Positions 21,749 to 32,289 of a DNA stretch of 62,000 nt are shown piece after piece; position 1 is the first letter of the stretch; each line of letters opens with the position of its first letter. This DNA comes from Prorocentrum cordatum (lineage: Eukaryota; Sar; Dinophyceae; Prorocentrales; Prorocentraceae), in NCBI GenBank assembly GCA_963575745.1, contig CAUYUJ010018048.1:247865-309864 (forward strand), in the 5' to 3' direction. The notes beneath the pieces were generated by a model that ran no database searches, was not told the origin of the DNA, and worked only from the letters and a program-made list of their open reading frames with translations. The translations under genes were made by a program, and so were the position numbers.

Positions 21749-21815
21749 GTAAGGTCGCTACGTAAGGTCACTACGTAAGGTCACTACGTAAGGTCGCCAC
21801 GTAAGGTCGCTACGT
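21749..21815 (+). repeat. 13-bp tandem repeat CTACGTAAGGTCA
   Basis: Five near-perfect copies of ctacgtaaggtca/g; degenerate copies extend left to about 21,690. The unit contains the palindrome TACGTA. Confidence 0.9.
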
Positions 21816-22309
21816 GTAGCGCTCACAACGCACTGAGGAACCAGGGTCTTCGCCCTGCGTATCAGGCTTCGGGTGCTGCAAGGCGTCGTGGACTGCGAAG
21901 TAGGACTTGGCCAGAGCTTTCCACTCAGTCGGGCAGGTCGCTGCAAGCACTCTGCAGGGATGGAATCGGTCGAACGAGCGCATTCTGTGGTCGCTTGGAG
22001 GGTGGGTGGGTTTGGAACCGGACCCCCCCCCCTTGGCCTGGATGGAGGGGGGGGGGTCGACCCCCCCCCTTTCTTCCCCTCCCCCTCCTCCCCTACTTCT
22101 CCTCTCTCCCTCTCCTCGGGCTGGCGCCTGCGTCGGCGGCGGCTGGCGGCGGTGGTGGGGACGACGACTTCTTTTTTGGGCCGGCGCCGGCGCCTGCGGC
22201 GGCGGGCGGCGGAGGCGGGGAGCATCGACGAGGACGACGGCGATGACGATGACGACGACGACGACGCTCCGCCACCGTGCCTTGGTTTTGGGTCAGAGTC
22301 TTAATGGAT
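21816..22309. other. No gene recognised; GC-rich with C and G runs
   Basis: Includes homopolymer C/G runs near 22,020-22,070 and GGCGGC-rich sequence at 22,130-22,225 that resembles parts of the 105-bp repeat near 23.5 kb. Confidence 0.4.
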
Positions 22310-22405
22310 GCCTCTTGGGGTCTCGTCGGAGGGCTCTCGGGGGCCTCTGAAGGGCATTTGTGCAGCCTCCTGGGCGCCTCTTGGGCGTCCCTTGGGGCCT
22401 CTCTG
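22310..22405 (-). repeat. CCTCTTGG-box repeat fragment
   Basis: A short fragment of the dispersed box family (gatgcctcttggggtctcg ... gcgcctcttgggcgtccctt). Confidence 0.7.
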
Positions 22406-23400
22406 ACGTGGTGGTGGTGGTGGTGGTGGGCCGTGGTGGTGGTGGTGGTGGTGGTTGTGGCGGTGGTGGTGGTGGTGGTGGTGGTATGGTCGGTGGTGGT
22501 GGTGGTGGTTGTTGTGGTTGTTGTGGTGGTTATGGTGGCAGGTTGTGGTGGTGGTGGTGATGGTGGCGGTGGTGGTGGTGGTGGTGCGGTGGTTTCTGGT
22601 GGTGGTGGTGGTGGTAGTTGTGGCGGTGATGGGTTGAGGTGGTGGTGGCGGTGGCGGTGGTGGTGTGGTGGTTTCTCGTGGTAGTTGTGGTGGTGGTAGT
22701 GGTTGTGCTGGTGGTGGTGGGTTGTGGTGGTGGTGGTGGTGGCGGTGGTGGTGTTTGTGGTGGTGGTGGTTTGTTGCGGTGGTGGTGGTTGTGGCGGTGG
22801 CTGGTGGTGGTGGTGTTGGTGTGGTGGTTTGTGGTGGTCGTGGTGGTGGTGGGTGGTGGGTTGTGGTGGTGGTGGTGGTTGTGGTTGTGGTGGTGGTGTG
22901 GTGGTTTGTTGTGGTGGTGGTTGTGCTGGTGGTGGGTGGTGGTGGTGGTGGTGGATTGGTGGTGGTGTGGTGGTGGTTTGTGGTGGTTGTGGTGGGTTGT
23001 GGTGGTGGTCGTGATGGTGGTGGTGGTGGTGGTGGTGGTGGTTTGTGGCAGTGTGGTGGGTTGTGATGGTGGCGCTGGTTTGTGGAGGTGGTGCTGGTGG
23101 TGGTGGTGGCGGTGGTGGTGGTGGTGGTGGTGTGGTGGTTTGTGGTGGTGGTGTTGTGGGTTGTGCTGCTGGTAGTGGTGGTGGTTGTGGCGGTGGTGGT
23201 GGTGGTGTGGTAGACTGTGGTGGTGGTGGTAGTGGTGGTGGATTTTTGTGGTGGTGGTGGTGGTGAGTTGTGATGGGGGTGGTTGTGGTGTTGGTGGTGG
23301 CTGCGGTGATAGTGTTGGTGGTGGTTGTGTGGTTTGTTGGTGGTGCTGGTGGGTTGAGGTGGTGGGTTGAGGTGGTGGTAGTGGTGGTGTTGGTAGTGGT
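22406..23400 (+). repeat. TGG trinucleotide microsatellite, ~1 kb
   Basis: (GGT)n with TGT, GCG and GAT variants, one of the longest G-rich simple repeats in the window. Poly-Val/Gly/Trp (plus) and poly-Thr/Pro/His (minus) frames are artefacts. Confidence 0.95.
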
Positions 23401-23403
23401 GGT

Positions 23404-23690
23404 AATCGTCGCTGCGTCCCCGCCGTCGGCGCTGCTGGTCGCCGCCAGCGCCGGCGCCGGCGCCGGCGCGGGGCGGGGTTGGACCTCCCCCCCCCTCCTT
23501 GGGCTGCCTCTGGTCATCGTCGCTGCGTCCCCGCCGTCGGCGCTGCTGGCCGCCGCCAGCGCCCGCGCTGGCGCGGGGGGGGTTGGGACCCCCCCCCTCC
23601 TTGGGCTGCCTCTGGTCATCGTCGCTGCGTCCCCGCCGTCGGCGCTGCTGGCGGCCGCCAGCGCCGGGGTGGGGGTGGGGGGTTTGGACC
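23404..23690 (+). repeat. ~105-bp tandem repeat, three copies
   Basis: Three close copies starting near 23,405, 23,514 and 23,618, each beginning atcgtcgctgcgtccccgcc and ending in a C run plus ttgggctgcctctggtc. Confidence 0.9.
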
Positions 23691-23797
23691 CCCCCCCCGG
23701 GAGGGGGGGGGGTTCGGGAGGGGGGGTTCAGGGGGGAGGGGAGTCCCCTTGGTTCTGATCGACGGTTCCGAGTGTTTGGGGGGGGGGGGGGGGGGGG
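23691..23797 (+). repeat. C-run and G-run cluster
   Basis: A C10-type run, several G7-G10 runs and a pure G20 tract at 23,778-23,797. The sequence could form G-quadruplexes. Confidence 0.85.
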
Positions 23798-24918
23798 CGG
23801 TTCGAAACGCGCCGCCAAATGTTCCCAAGGCAAGCGCCCGTGAAACGCGCTCTCTCAAACGGTCCGACGGCGATGGCATGTCCCCCAGGTTCTCTGCCAG
23901 ATGAGACCTCAGTAAACTGAGCTCCTGTGGGTGCGCTGGTGCAGCACACTTGCAGAGCTCAACGTGCGACTTCTGGTTAGCCGCGAGGCGTACAGCAGCC
24001 GCCTCCTCCTCCTCCTCCTCATCCTCCTCTGCCTGTCCCGTCGGACTCTTGTTTTTTGTATCCGCGAGGCCGAGCGTCTCGACCTCTTCGCCGTTGGGGT
24101 AGCATTTTTTAACCCTGGGCCCGAGGGTGATGGTCTGGGGGCCGGAGAGATCGGCGACAGCGCGGATCCCTTAGTGTGAGGCGCAGTCGGTCACCAACCA
24201 CCAAACCACCTCAACCCAACCCGAAGGCCCGAATCTGCCCGCCATTCCCATTGGGGGGGCCGTCTGGAAACATTGAAAAACAGATGTGGAACTCGTAACC
24301 CCGCAACCCGAAATTTAGGTTTCCGGGTTGGGTTGGGGTGGTCTGGCAGGTCATCAGGCGGTCTGCCTGCGTCTTCTCCCTCCGTATAATCGTGCGTCGT
24401 TCTGGCTCCGCTTCTCCGCAGCCGCGTCGGCGCGGTGGAGTTTTGGGCGGCCCAGAGAGGGTGATGGCTCTGGGGGGATATCATTCGGCGGCGAGCCCGG
24501 GGGGGGAAGGAAAAGGATAATCCTTTTCAGACGGCTCGGAAGCCCCCTGGTTTTCTGATACGATTTTTTTTTCGAATCTTGTCCGAAGACGCATGCACTT
24601 TCTCAAAAGGCGCGAGGGCATCCGAGAAGTTTCGCCGCCTTCTTAGGAGGCCTCTTTCTTCTCATGTTCCCTTTCGCTCGCTGCCGAATCATGGCCCCTC
24701 TCTTCTTGTCGCAGCACGTTCGCTGACCGCCCTCGTCCGCGCACATGCCTCGAACCCTGATTTGCTACCCCCCCTTGTGCACGCCCCCCTCATGGACGCC
24801 CCCGAAAAAGGAGGCTCGGGAGCAGTAGCCAGCGCCGGGAGGTCTCGGGAAGGAGGAGGCCCGCTGCCCCAGCCCCTGCGCCCATGTCAGCCCGCGAAGG
24901 CGTCGATCGGCCTCTGCA

Positions 24919-24949
<31 letters not shown>

Positions 24950-25069
24950 TGTTCGTGGCCCTTGCCCGGCACAGGCGACGGTCGGCATGGACCTGGCGGA
25001 GGTGGCCGGCCTGGTGGACGACGAGGGCGACGGCGCGGGGGGCTTCCCCTGAGCAACCCTACCCGGCCC
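23798..25069. other. No gene recognised
   Basis: Mixed sequence with a (CGT)n microsatellite at about 24,918-24,950 and the dispersed palindromic-core repeat at 24,483-24,680. No coding is supported. Confidence 0.4.
24483..24680 (+). repeat. Dispersed repeat with GAGAAG palindromic core, copy 2
   Basis: Shares ordered blocks with 12,105-12,260 (cggcggcgagcc plus a G run; cttcttaggaggcctctttcttctca). Confidence 0.5.
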
Positions 25070-25290
25070 GCTTCCTCTTCCTCCTTCTCCTTCTTCTCCT
25101 CTTCCTCTTCCTCCTCCTCCTTCTCCTTATCCTCCGCATCCTCCCCCTCCTCCCCCTTCGTCCTCGTCCCTTCTCCTCCTCCCTCCTCCTCCTCCTCTTC
25201 CTCCTCTTCCCCCTTGTCCCTTGCCCATTCTCCTCCTCCGCCCTGCACCCTCCTCCCCCTCTCTTTTCTCTTCTCCCCCGCCTTCCGCTT
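25070..25290 (+). repeat. CTC/TTC pyrimidine microsatellite
   Basis: Imperfect TCC and TTC repeats. No coding is inferred. Confidence 0.9.
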
Positions 25291-25716
25291 TACTTCAGAA
25301 TCAGGGGTTCGAGAATCGAGGTTGTTGTGGGGTTCTGGTCCTTCGTCGGCCCCTGTCGTTGCCCAGAAATCACGACGGGAGATTTGTGCACATTTTTGGC
25401 CTCTGGGGGGCCTCACAGGGCCCGCGGGTTGGGCGTCGCGTAATGGGGGCGATGAATGGGGGGGAAGCGAGGACTGTAGAAAAGTTGGCCTTTTGGGCCC
25501 GAGAAGTGATCTTGCCCCCCGAGTCATCGCTCCCCGAATACGCGACGCCTCAGCGGAGCCGTCACAGCGCGGCTCGGGGTGAACAGTTGGTCCCAAGGAA
25601 GATGTTCAGACCTCCAGGGGTCCACGCCGTGAGAAAATCACGACGTCGGAGAACCAGGACGTCCCTCCTCCAACATTTGTGCCGCAACAGGCGCCGAAAG
25701 AGCGATACAGAGAGAG
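25291..25716. other. No gene recognised
   Basis: Ordinary-complexity sequence without family-like translation. Confidence 0.4.
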
Positions 25717-26242
25717 AGAGAGAGACATATATATATATATACATTTATACATGTATGCATGTATGTATATATGTATGCATGCATGCATGCATGCATGCAT
25801 GCATGTATGTATGTATGTATAGGTGTATGTTTGTGTGTATCTTTGTATGTATGTATGTATGTATGTATGTATGCATGTATGTATATATGCATGTATGTAT
25901 GTAAGTATGTATGTATGTATGTATGTATGTATGTATGTATGTATGTATGCATGTAGGTATGCACGCATGCATGCATGCATGCATGTATTTGTATATGTAT
26001 GTGTATATGTATGTGTACATGTATATGTACATGTATAGGTATATGTATATGTATATGTATAGGTATATGTATAGGTATAGGTATATGTATATGTATATGT
26101 ATAGGTATATGTATACTTACATGTATATGTATATGTATAGGTATATGTATATGCATATGTGTATGTGTATGTGGATGTATGTGTATATGTACATGTATAG
26201 GTATATGTATATGTATATGCATACGTATATGTATATGTATAG

Positions 26243-26288
<46 letters not shown>

Positions 26289-26362
26289 TTGTATATGTAT
26301 ATATATATATATATGTATAGTTATATGTATATGTATATGCATATATATATATATATATATAT
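25717..26362 (+). repeat. ATGT / ATGC / TATATG complex microsatellite
   Basis: About 650 bp in ordered sub-blocks: (AT)n, (ATGC)n, (ATGT)n, then hexanucleotide TATATG and TATAGG units, then (AT)n. It is an A/T-rich island in a GC-rich region. Confidence 0.95.
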
Positions 26363-26414
26363 GCTCACCACAGCCGCAGCCCAGACCAGCCCCCTGTTAT
26401 CTCCCCTCCTTCAG

Positions 26415-26610
26415 CTTCCGTCCCCCTCCTCCTCCTCCTCCTCCTCCTCCTCCTCCCCCTCATCCCCCTCATCCTCCTCGTCCTCCTCCCTCTCCTCCCC
26501 TCCTCCTCCTCCTCCTCCTCCTCCTCCTCCTCCTCCTCCTCCCCCTCGTCCTCCTTCTCTTCCTCCTCCTCCTCCTCGTCCTTCTCCTCCTCCCCCTCTC
26601 CTTCCCTCCC
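26415..26610 (+). repeat. TCC microsatellite
   Basis: (TCC)n up to the left flank of the copia element; the flank itself (26,690-26,720) is TTC-rich. Confidence 0.9.
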
Positions 26611-26725
26611 TCCCTACCTCCTTAGCTCCCTCCTCTGCACGGCACAGGCCACGCGCAATTCCGAGTCATTTTCTTGTCTTCCCAGTCTTGCTATTCTTCC
26701 TCTTCTTCTTTTTCTTATTCGCAGT

Positions 26726-26876
26726 TAGCGAGAATCGGAGCCCCTTGTAGGGTTACTGAGGCCCCAACAAAAACGCTCGAGGCGAACATGTATCTTGTGA
26801 ATTTGCATGCGTGTGTGACTGCTACTGTTTTGGATCAAGCTGATGTGCCTCTGTAAAACGGGGCACTCCTTTCTCA
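26726..26876 (+). repeat. 5' LTR of copia element
   Basis: 151 bp, starting TAGCGAGAATCGG (TG to TA at the terminus) and ending CTCA. Co-linear with 35,296-35,443 with about 28 mismatches and a 3-bp gap. Contains ttttggatcaag at about 26,829-26,840, similar to the 3' part of the dinoflagellate spliced leader. Confidence 0.88.
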
Positions 26877-26884
26877 TGGTAGCG
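26877..26884 (+). promoter_or_regulatory. Primer binding site (initiator tRNA-Met type)
   Basis: TGGTAGCG abuts the 5' LTR. It is complementary to the CGCTACCA 3' end of the initiator tRNA-Met that primes yeast Ty1. Position and sequence agree. Confidence 0.8.
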
Positions 26885-27106
26885 AAGAGCGCTGCGGGTT
26901 CCAGCGATGTCCCAGCTGAGAACGACAGTGGCTTGGGACGCCATCGACGTCACCTGTCGGTGGGCGAGGATTGTCAGAAAGGCGAGAAGGTTGGCGCTGA
27001 GACGACGAACGTGGGCTGCCCTCGGACATCGGTTGAAAGAGGTCAATGCGCGTGGCCGAGAGATCGACGGGGGCCAGCTCAGTATTGAGTTGGAACCCGA
27101 GTCACG

Positions 27107-27674
27107 ATGGCGTCGGGGCAGAGATTTACACAGCTGGAGCAGGCGCTCCAGGCTGCGACGCAAAGGGCGGAGGCAGCGGAGGCCGCCGCGAACAGAGCAG
27201 AGGAGGCCGCTTCGGCCGGCGGTGCCAAGGGCAAGGGCGCGCGCCGTGGAGGCGGCGCTGAGCAGGCAGGGAACTACTTCGGCGTGGACACGCGGATGTT
27301 GGGTCGGCCCGACACCTTAGAGGGGACCGAGACAAAGTGGGTTGGCTGGAGTACGTTCAGGAGGGCGTACGCGGGCCTGTGCAGCAGTGTGCTAGCTGGG
27401 CTGGCACCGACGGCTAAGTCGCTGGACGAGGCTATGACCGGCGACGGGCTCGGCTGAGAGGCTGCCGAAGCGAGCGCATCCCTTTACTAGATGCTGGTGA
27501 TGCTGATGCGGAACGAGCCTCTCGACATTGCGGTGAACAGTGGAGTCGGTGAAGGTCTACAAGCACGGAGACAGCTCAACCAGAGGTGCGACAGTGCTGC
27601 AGCGACCAGGTTGCCAGGTCTCCTCCCCGAATTGGGGTTTCGCGGGCGGTATCCAGTCGGGCGTCGAGCTGTTC

Positions 27675-27760
<86 letters not shown>

Positions 27761-27800
27761 AGAAAGAGAGTCAGAGAGAGAGAGAGAGAGAGGGGGGAGG

Positions 27801-27848
<48 letters not shown>

Positions 27849-28611
27849 AAGAAAGAGAGGGAGAGAGAGAGAGAGAGATAAATAAAAAACATAAGAGATA
27901 GAGAGAGAGAGGGACAGAGAGAGAGAGATAGAAATAGATATCCAGAGGTATGAGCAGAGGTCGGACGAGAAGATCAGCCTGCACCTTCGTATCGGGATGG
28001 TGTTGAATGGGCTCGAGAAGGGGGCCGTGAAAGACCGCCTGATCCTGTGCTCGAGTAAGTGCGCCAGCTGGGCCGACTTCAAGACGGAGGTCGCGAGCTA
28101 CAGGCGGGCGACGACGTCTGTGCCGGGCGTGAGCGGCCCGATCCAGGTGGACATCGGTGCGTTGGTCGGTGGCAAAGGCAAGACGGGCGCGACGTGCCGC
28201 AACTGCAGGGGCCGCGGGCGCTGCGGGGGGGATTGCAGGAAGCCTGGTGGCGGTGCGCATCGGCCCCAAGGTGGCGCCCCGCTCAAGAGTCAGAAAGGAC
28301 TTGGCAAAGGCAAAGGCAGGACCAGCAAGGGCAAGAGTGGCCCGATGAAATGCTGCAGCTGTGGCTGCAAAGGACGCGCGAAGGCGCAGTGCTCGACCGA
28401 GGACTTCAACGCGCCGCGCGAGGGCGACGACTGGCAGGGCGACTGGGGCCAGGGCGAAGGAGAGCGCGACCGCGCCGAGCCCGATCAGGAGAAGACGCTG
28501 GGGGGCTTGCTCATCTGCGGATTGAGCCAAGGTGCCGACGTTGGCGAGACGAAGGGCCAGGTGCTGGAGATCGGGGCCAACTCGTGCGCGGCAGCGTCGG
28601 TGCTGCCTTAG
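27107..28611 (+). pseudogene. copia gag, broken
   Basis: Remnant of the capsid protein. The frame opens MASGQRFTQLEQALQAATQR, a coiled-coil-like start, and continues through VDTRMLGRPDTLEGTETKWV, typical of dinoflagellate copia Gag. In-frame stops at 27,455 (TGA) and 27,488 (TAG) are followed in the same frame by MLVMLMRNEPLDIAVNSGVG. A GA microsatellite (27,678-27,945) then splits the gene and shifts the frame; it resumes at RIGMVLNGLEKGAVKDRLIL. Two nucleic-acid-binding zinc knuckles follow, both degenerate: CRNC ... C ... C at 28,195-28,236 and CCSC ... C at 28,351-28,392, each lacking the usual His. Assignment is by motif order; function is lost. Confidence 0.85.
27678..27945 (+). repeat. 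(GA)n microsatellite inside gag
   Basis: About 270 bp of GAGA with a few interruptions (gggg, aaataaaaaac). It lies between two parts of the gag sequence that should be contiguous. Confidence 0.95.
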
Positions 28612-31085
28612 GGCTGGCTCCCAGAAGTGCCGCTGAAGAAGGGCGGGGCCGGCGGGTCATGCTGCGCGGCGACGAAGGAGAATATCTACGATCGAGGCTC
28701 GAAGGTCGCGAGCGGGCGGGCGCATGGCAGGGGGCCCCTACTCACTCCATGGGCCCTGCCGCTCGCGGTGCCCAGCGAGCGCGGGGCGACGGGTATCGGG
28801 CGCTCGCGCGTCTGGGTCGCTCCGCTGGAGGGGGCCATCGCGGTGGTCGGCGTCGACGACGGGTGCTCTGTGGGGCGCGGCGAATCTGGGATGGGTGCCA
28901 TTCCGCTACTGCGCGGCAGCGACTCGAGGCGCTAGTGCTTCAATTGCAGAGCGTTGCCGTCGAAGGGGCGTGGTGGGCACGTGCAGCGCTGAGGCTGCGA
29001 GTGGCAGAATTTCGACAGCAGGGTTCTGGCCCACCACGGGGCTGAGATAGTCCTGGAGAGCTCGAGCGCCGGGGGCTCGCAGTCGGATGGCATGGCGGAG
29101 CGCGTTGTTCGGGGGATCAATGCGAAGACGCGGTCGCTTGCGCAGGGAGTGAAGGAGCTCGTGGACGCGGGCCTGCCGAGCAACTCGGCAGCGGCGACGC
29201 GGCCCGCGCGGTGGGCGGCGACGACCATGAACATGGGCCGCCGCGGCGTTGACGGGGTGGCGCCTTGGGGGGGGCGGTGCGGTGAGCCATGCAGGAGGGC
29301 GCTAGCCGAGTTAGGTGAGAAGGTGCTGTTCCTGCTGGTCGGTGAGGGGGCCATCGGGCTGGAGGCGAGTTTCGGCCCGGCGTGATCCCGGGGATCGCCG
29401 AGGACGCCAATGGCGCGCTCATCGGGGCCCCGACTGGCCAAGTGTGCAAGGCGCGGACGTTCCGACGCCTGCCTGATGGGGGGCGAGCTGATGGGGGGCC
29501 CCTGCGAGGGGTTCGAGGCGGCCGTGGAATCGACGCGGGCCTGACGCGGCTGCCGAGCGAGGGCCTGGCACCCCGCTCGCTGCGGAGCCAGCGGTACCTC
29601 CCGAGGAGCTGCCCCCGGCGCCGGCGGGCCCAGAGATGGTGCCGCGGCGCGTCTACATCAACAAGCGTGATGACCTGGAGCAGCGCGATTGCACCGAGGG
29701 TTGCGCGGACTGCGACGCCGCGCGCGTGAGGCGCCGAGCTCGGGCTCACATGGAGGCCTATCAGGTTCGGATCAAGACGAACATGAATGGCGACGACGAG
29801 GCTGCGGCGAGCCTTGCGAGGGCTGAGACCCAGAGAGCCCTGTGCGAACATTCTCAAGGCGAGGCTGCAGGCGCCGCTGCAGCTGCCGCTGTGCCCGCAG
29901 CCGAGGGGGGCGGAGGCCCGATGGGGGTCGAAGCTCCCGCGGCTGGGGTGGCCGCGCCTGGGCCGCTGGCCGTGGCCGGCCCGCGGGCGCCGGCCGTCGC
30001 GGCGCCGCCGCCCGCCGCGGCGGGGGGCCCAGCTCCTGCGAGGAGGCGCCGCGCGCGCGACGGCGACTCGCCAGCAGCGGGGCAGGAGGGAGCTGAACGC
30101 GGAGGTGGCTTCCGGCGGGTCGAGGCGCTCACGCAGGCTGTGGGCTGTATCATCGGCGCGGTGACCCGGGGTGCTTCGCGGAAGAGGCGCGGGTCCATGG
30201 ACTCGCTGCCGGCGGCGTCTATGACGCCGGTTACGGCTAGGGCTTGTCGGGCCCGAAGGCGCAGAGGAAGTGCGAGGCGGAGATCGACGAGACTGGGCCC
30301 ATGCCGGCGATTGGGCCCCCGCTTTGCGGACCACTCTCGAATGCGATGGAGCTCAACCGCGTGGCCACCCAGAAGATGAAGCTCAAGAGAAAGGAGGCCA
30401 TCCGTCACCTCGAATTCTGCATCCAGCTATAGAACAAGCAGATCGCGAAGGGCCAGCTTATCCTGCGCGAACACCCTTGGGCGGCCGAGCCCTGGAAGTT
30501 TGACGAGATGATCGAGCTGCTGGGCGTGGGAGGCGCGGGGTGCAGACGTGGGGGCCAGTGTTCCTTTGGCCAGCAGGTCCGGGGGCCCGGTGGTGAGATG
30601 GCGCTGGTGATGAAGCCGACGGTGCGGTGCAGCAACTCGCCTGACATCCGGGATGCGGTCGCGGTGGGCGGCCCCGATCGCCGCGCGCCCCGCGCGCGCG
30701 CTGCCGACATCCTGGGCGGGAGATGTTCGCATGCCGAGATTGAGATGCCCAGTTGCTCTGATCTACTCGTTCCTCCGTGGATGCCGGCGTGCACTTCGAC
30801 GTGGCCTTGGCGGAGGCGGGTTCGCGGGCGCGCTGGGCGCTGGTCCGGCGCTCGAGGAGGCAGGGCTCGAGGACGCCATCGACTACCAGGTGCCAGAGGT
30901 CGCCGAGAGCCGGCGGGCCGAGTCCCCCCAGTCGGAGTTCATTGTCGACGTGTCGGGCTTCTCGCTGGACCCAGTCCTGGTGAGGCGCGCGAGGGATGAG
31001 GAGATGAAGTGCTTGGTGGGCGACTTGGACATCTGGGAGCTTGTCGACAGGGACTTCGCCGCGGATCGCATGGGCGCGGGGTGCT
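28612..31085 (+). pseudogene. copia pol, first part: protease remnant, integrase, start of reverse transcriptase
   Basis: Fragments in alternating frames keep copia pol order. PLKKG (28,630) marks the protease/post-gag region. Integrase C-terminal half: GGSQSDGMAERVVRGINAKT (about 29,070), then MNMGRRGVDGVAPWGG, then LAELGEKVLFL, and after a frameshift near 29,380 IAEDANGALIGAPTGQVCKA. The inter-domain linker RRVYINKRDDLEQRDCTEGC is at about 29,640, and the N-terminal edge of reverse transcriptase, GFSLDPVLVRRARDEEMKCL, is at about 30,957, ending DRMGAG at 31,082. The integrase zinc domain and first catalytic Asp residues were not found. Multiple frameshifts and stops; not functional. Confidence 0.8.
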
Positions 31086-31585
31086 AATTATATCCAGAGT
31101 GTTGTATCCCCACAACAGAGTTTATTCGACCCACTGCGCTTTCCAAGGTCGATTGCGTGCCCGTTCAGTGCGGGCTGGCATGGCATGCTAGAACATGATA
31201 CTATGATGTTTGCACATGGGATGTTTACACGAAAGCGTGTCGGAAATCTGGGGAGGGCGGAAGGCAGGGCGCGCATGACGGATGCTGGGGCGGCAGAAAC
31301 GACGACGGCGGGGACGGGGAGGCGGAGGTTGTGATTGGAGCCCCTGTGCTACGAAACGTCTCAGGCAGAACGGGTCAGAGTTTCTCGTGCGCAACATTCT
31401 CGAGCTTCGCAGTGTGAGGATGGGCCAAGCGAAACGAGCTGGACCACCTCGCGACCGACATCAGGGAGGTCAGTATTGGACGGGTGTCTCAAACGAAACG
31501 GGCCAGACAATCTCTCGCACGCGTTCTGACAACTCCACGTCGCACTCGCATCCCGTTAGGTCCTCTCCTGCAATTCCCTTTTTTT

Positions 31586-31735
31586 CTCCCTCCTCCTCCT
31601 CCTCCTCCTCCTCCTCCTCCCCCTGCTCCTGCCTGCTCCCTCATCCACATACTCCTCCTCCTCCTTCTCCCTTCATCTCCTCCTCCCCCTCCTCCTCCTG
31701 CTCCTCCTCCTCCTCCACCACCTCCTTTTCATCCC
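31586..31735 (+). repeat. TCC microsatellite within the copia interruption
   Basis: Imperfect (CTC)n between two groups of 64-bp satellite copies. Confidence 0.9.
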
Positions 31736-31914
31736 GAGCGGCATCTCGGAGCCCAGAGTTGCGAGCATGTCTCCAGCGTAACGGGCTGGACCACCTCGCG
31801 CGCGGCATCTCGGACCCCAGAGTTGCGACGATGTCTCGGGCGAAACGTGCTGCGAGGAAGTGTCAGGCGAAACGGGCCAGACCACCCCGAGCGCGGCGTC
31901 TCAAAGTTCCGAGT

Positions 31915-32265
31915 TGCGGGGGCCTCCTGGGGCCTCTTGGGGACCTCCTGGGGCTTCCTCCTGGGCCTCCTGTGGCCTCCTGGACCCTACCTGCGGCGTT
32001 CTGAAGCGTATTGGGGCTCTTAGGGGGGATATTCAACATGGGGCCGTCTGGGCCCCCCCAAATGGGGGGGGTCACAAGAGCAGGAAAAATAAACGAAGCG
32101 ACACCATACGTGTATTAACTTGACACGTTCTGATAGGGGGCCTCCTGGGGCTTCCTGGAAGCATCCTGGGAATCTCCTGGGACCCCTGGGGCCTATACTG
32201 GGCGTCCTGTGGCCTCCTGAAGCTCTCTGGGGCCTCCTGGGGCTCCCAGGGTCCCAGCGGGGATA
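31915..32265 (-). repeat. CCTCCTGGGG-box repeat
   Basis: Iterated ggcctcctggggcct boxes, a variant of the CCTCTTGG-box family. Two halves are separated by a unique stretch (about 32,020-32,140). The related phrases atattcaacatggggccgtctgggcccccc and atatgtaacatgtggtcttctgggccccc close each half. Confidence 0.75.
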
Positions 32266-32289
32266 TGTAACATGTGGTCTTCTGGGCCC

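Noticed and set aside
22093-23833. Two minus-strand frames of about 510 codons rich in Thr, Pro and His
   Set aside because: Artefacts of the TGG microsatellite and C/G runs.
26829-26840. Calling the LTR word a true spliced-leader relict
   Set aside because: Matches only about 15 of 22 positions in one LTR and 14 of 22 in the other, so it is kept as a hypothesis, not a feature.
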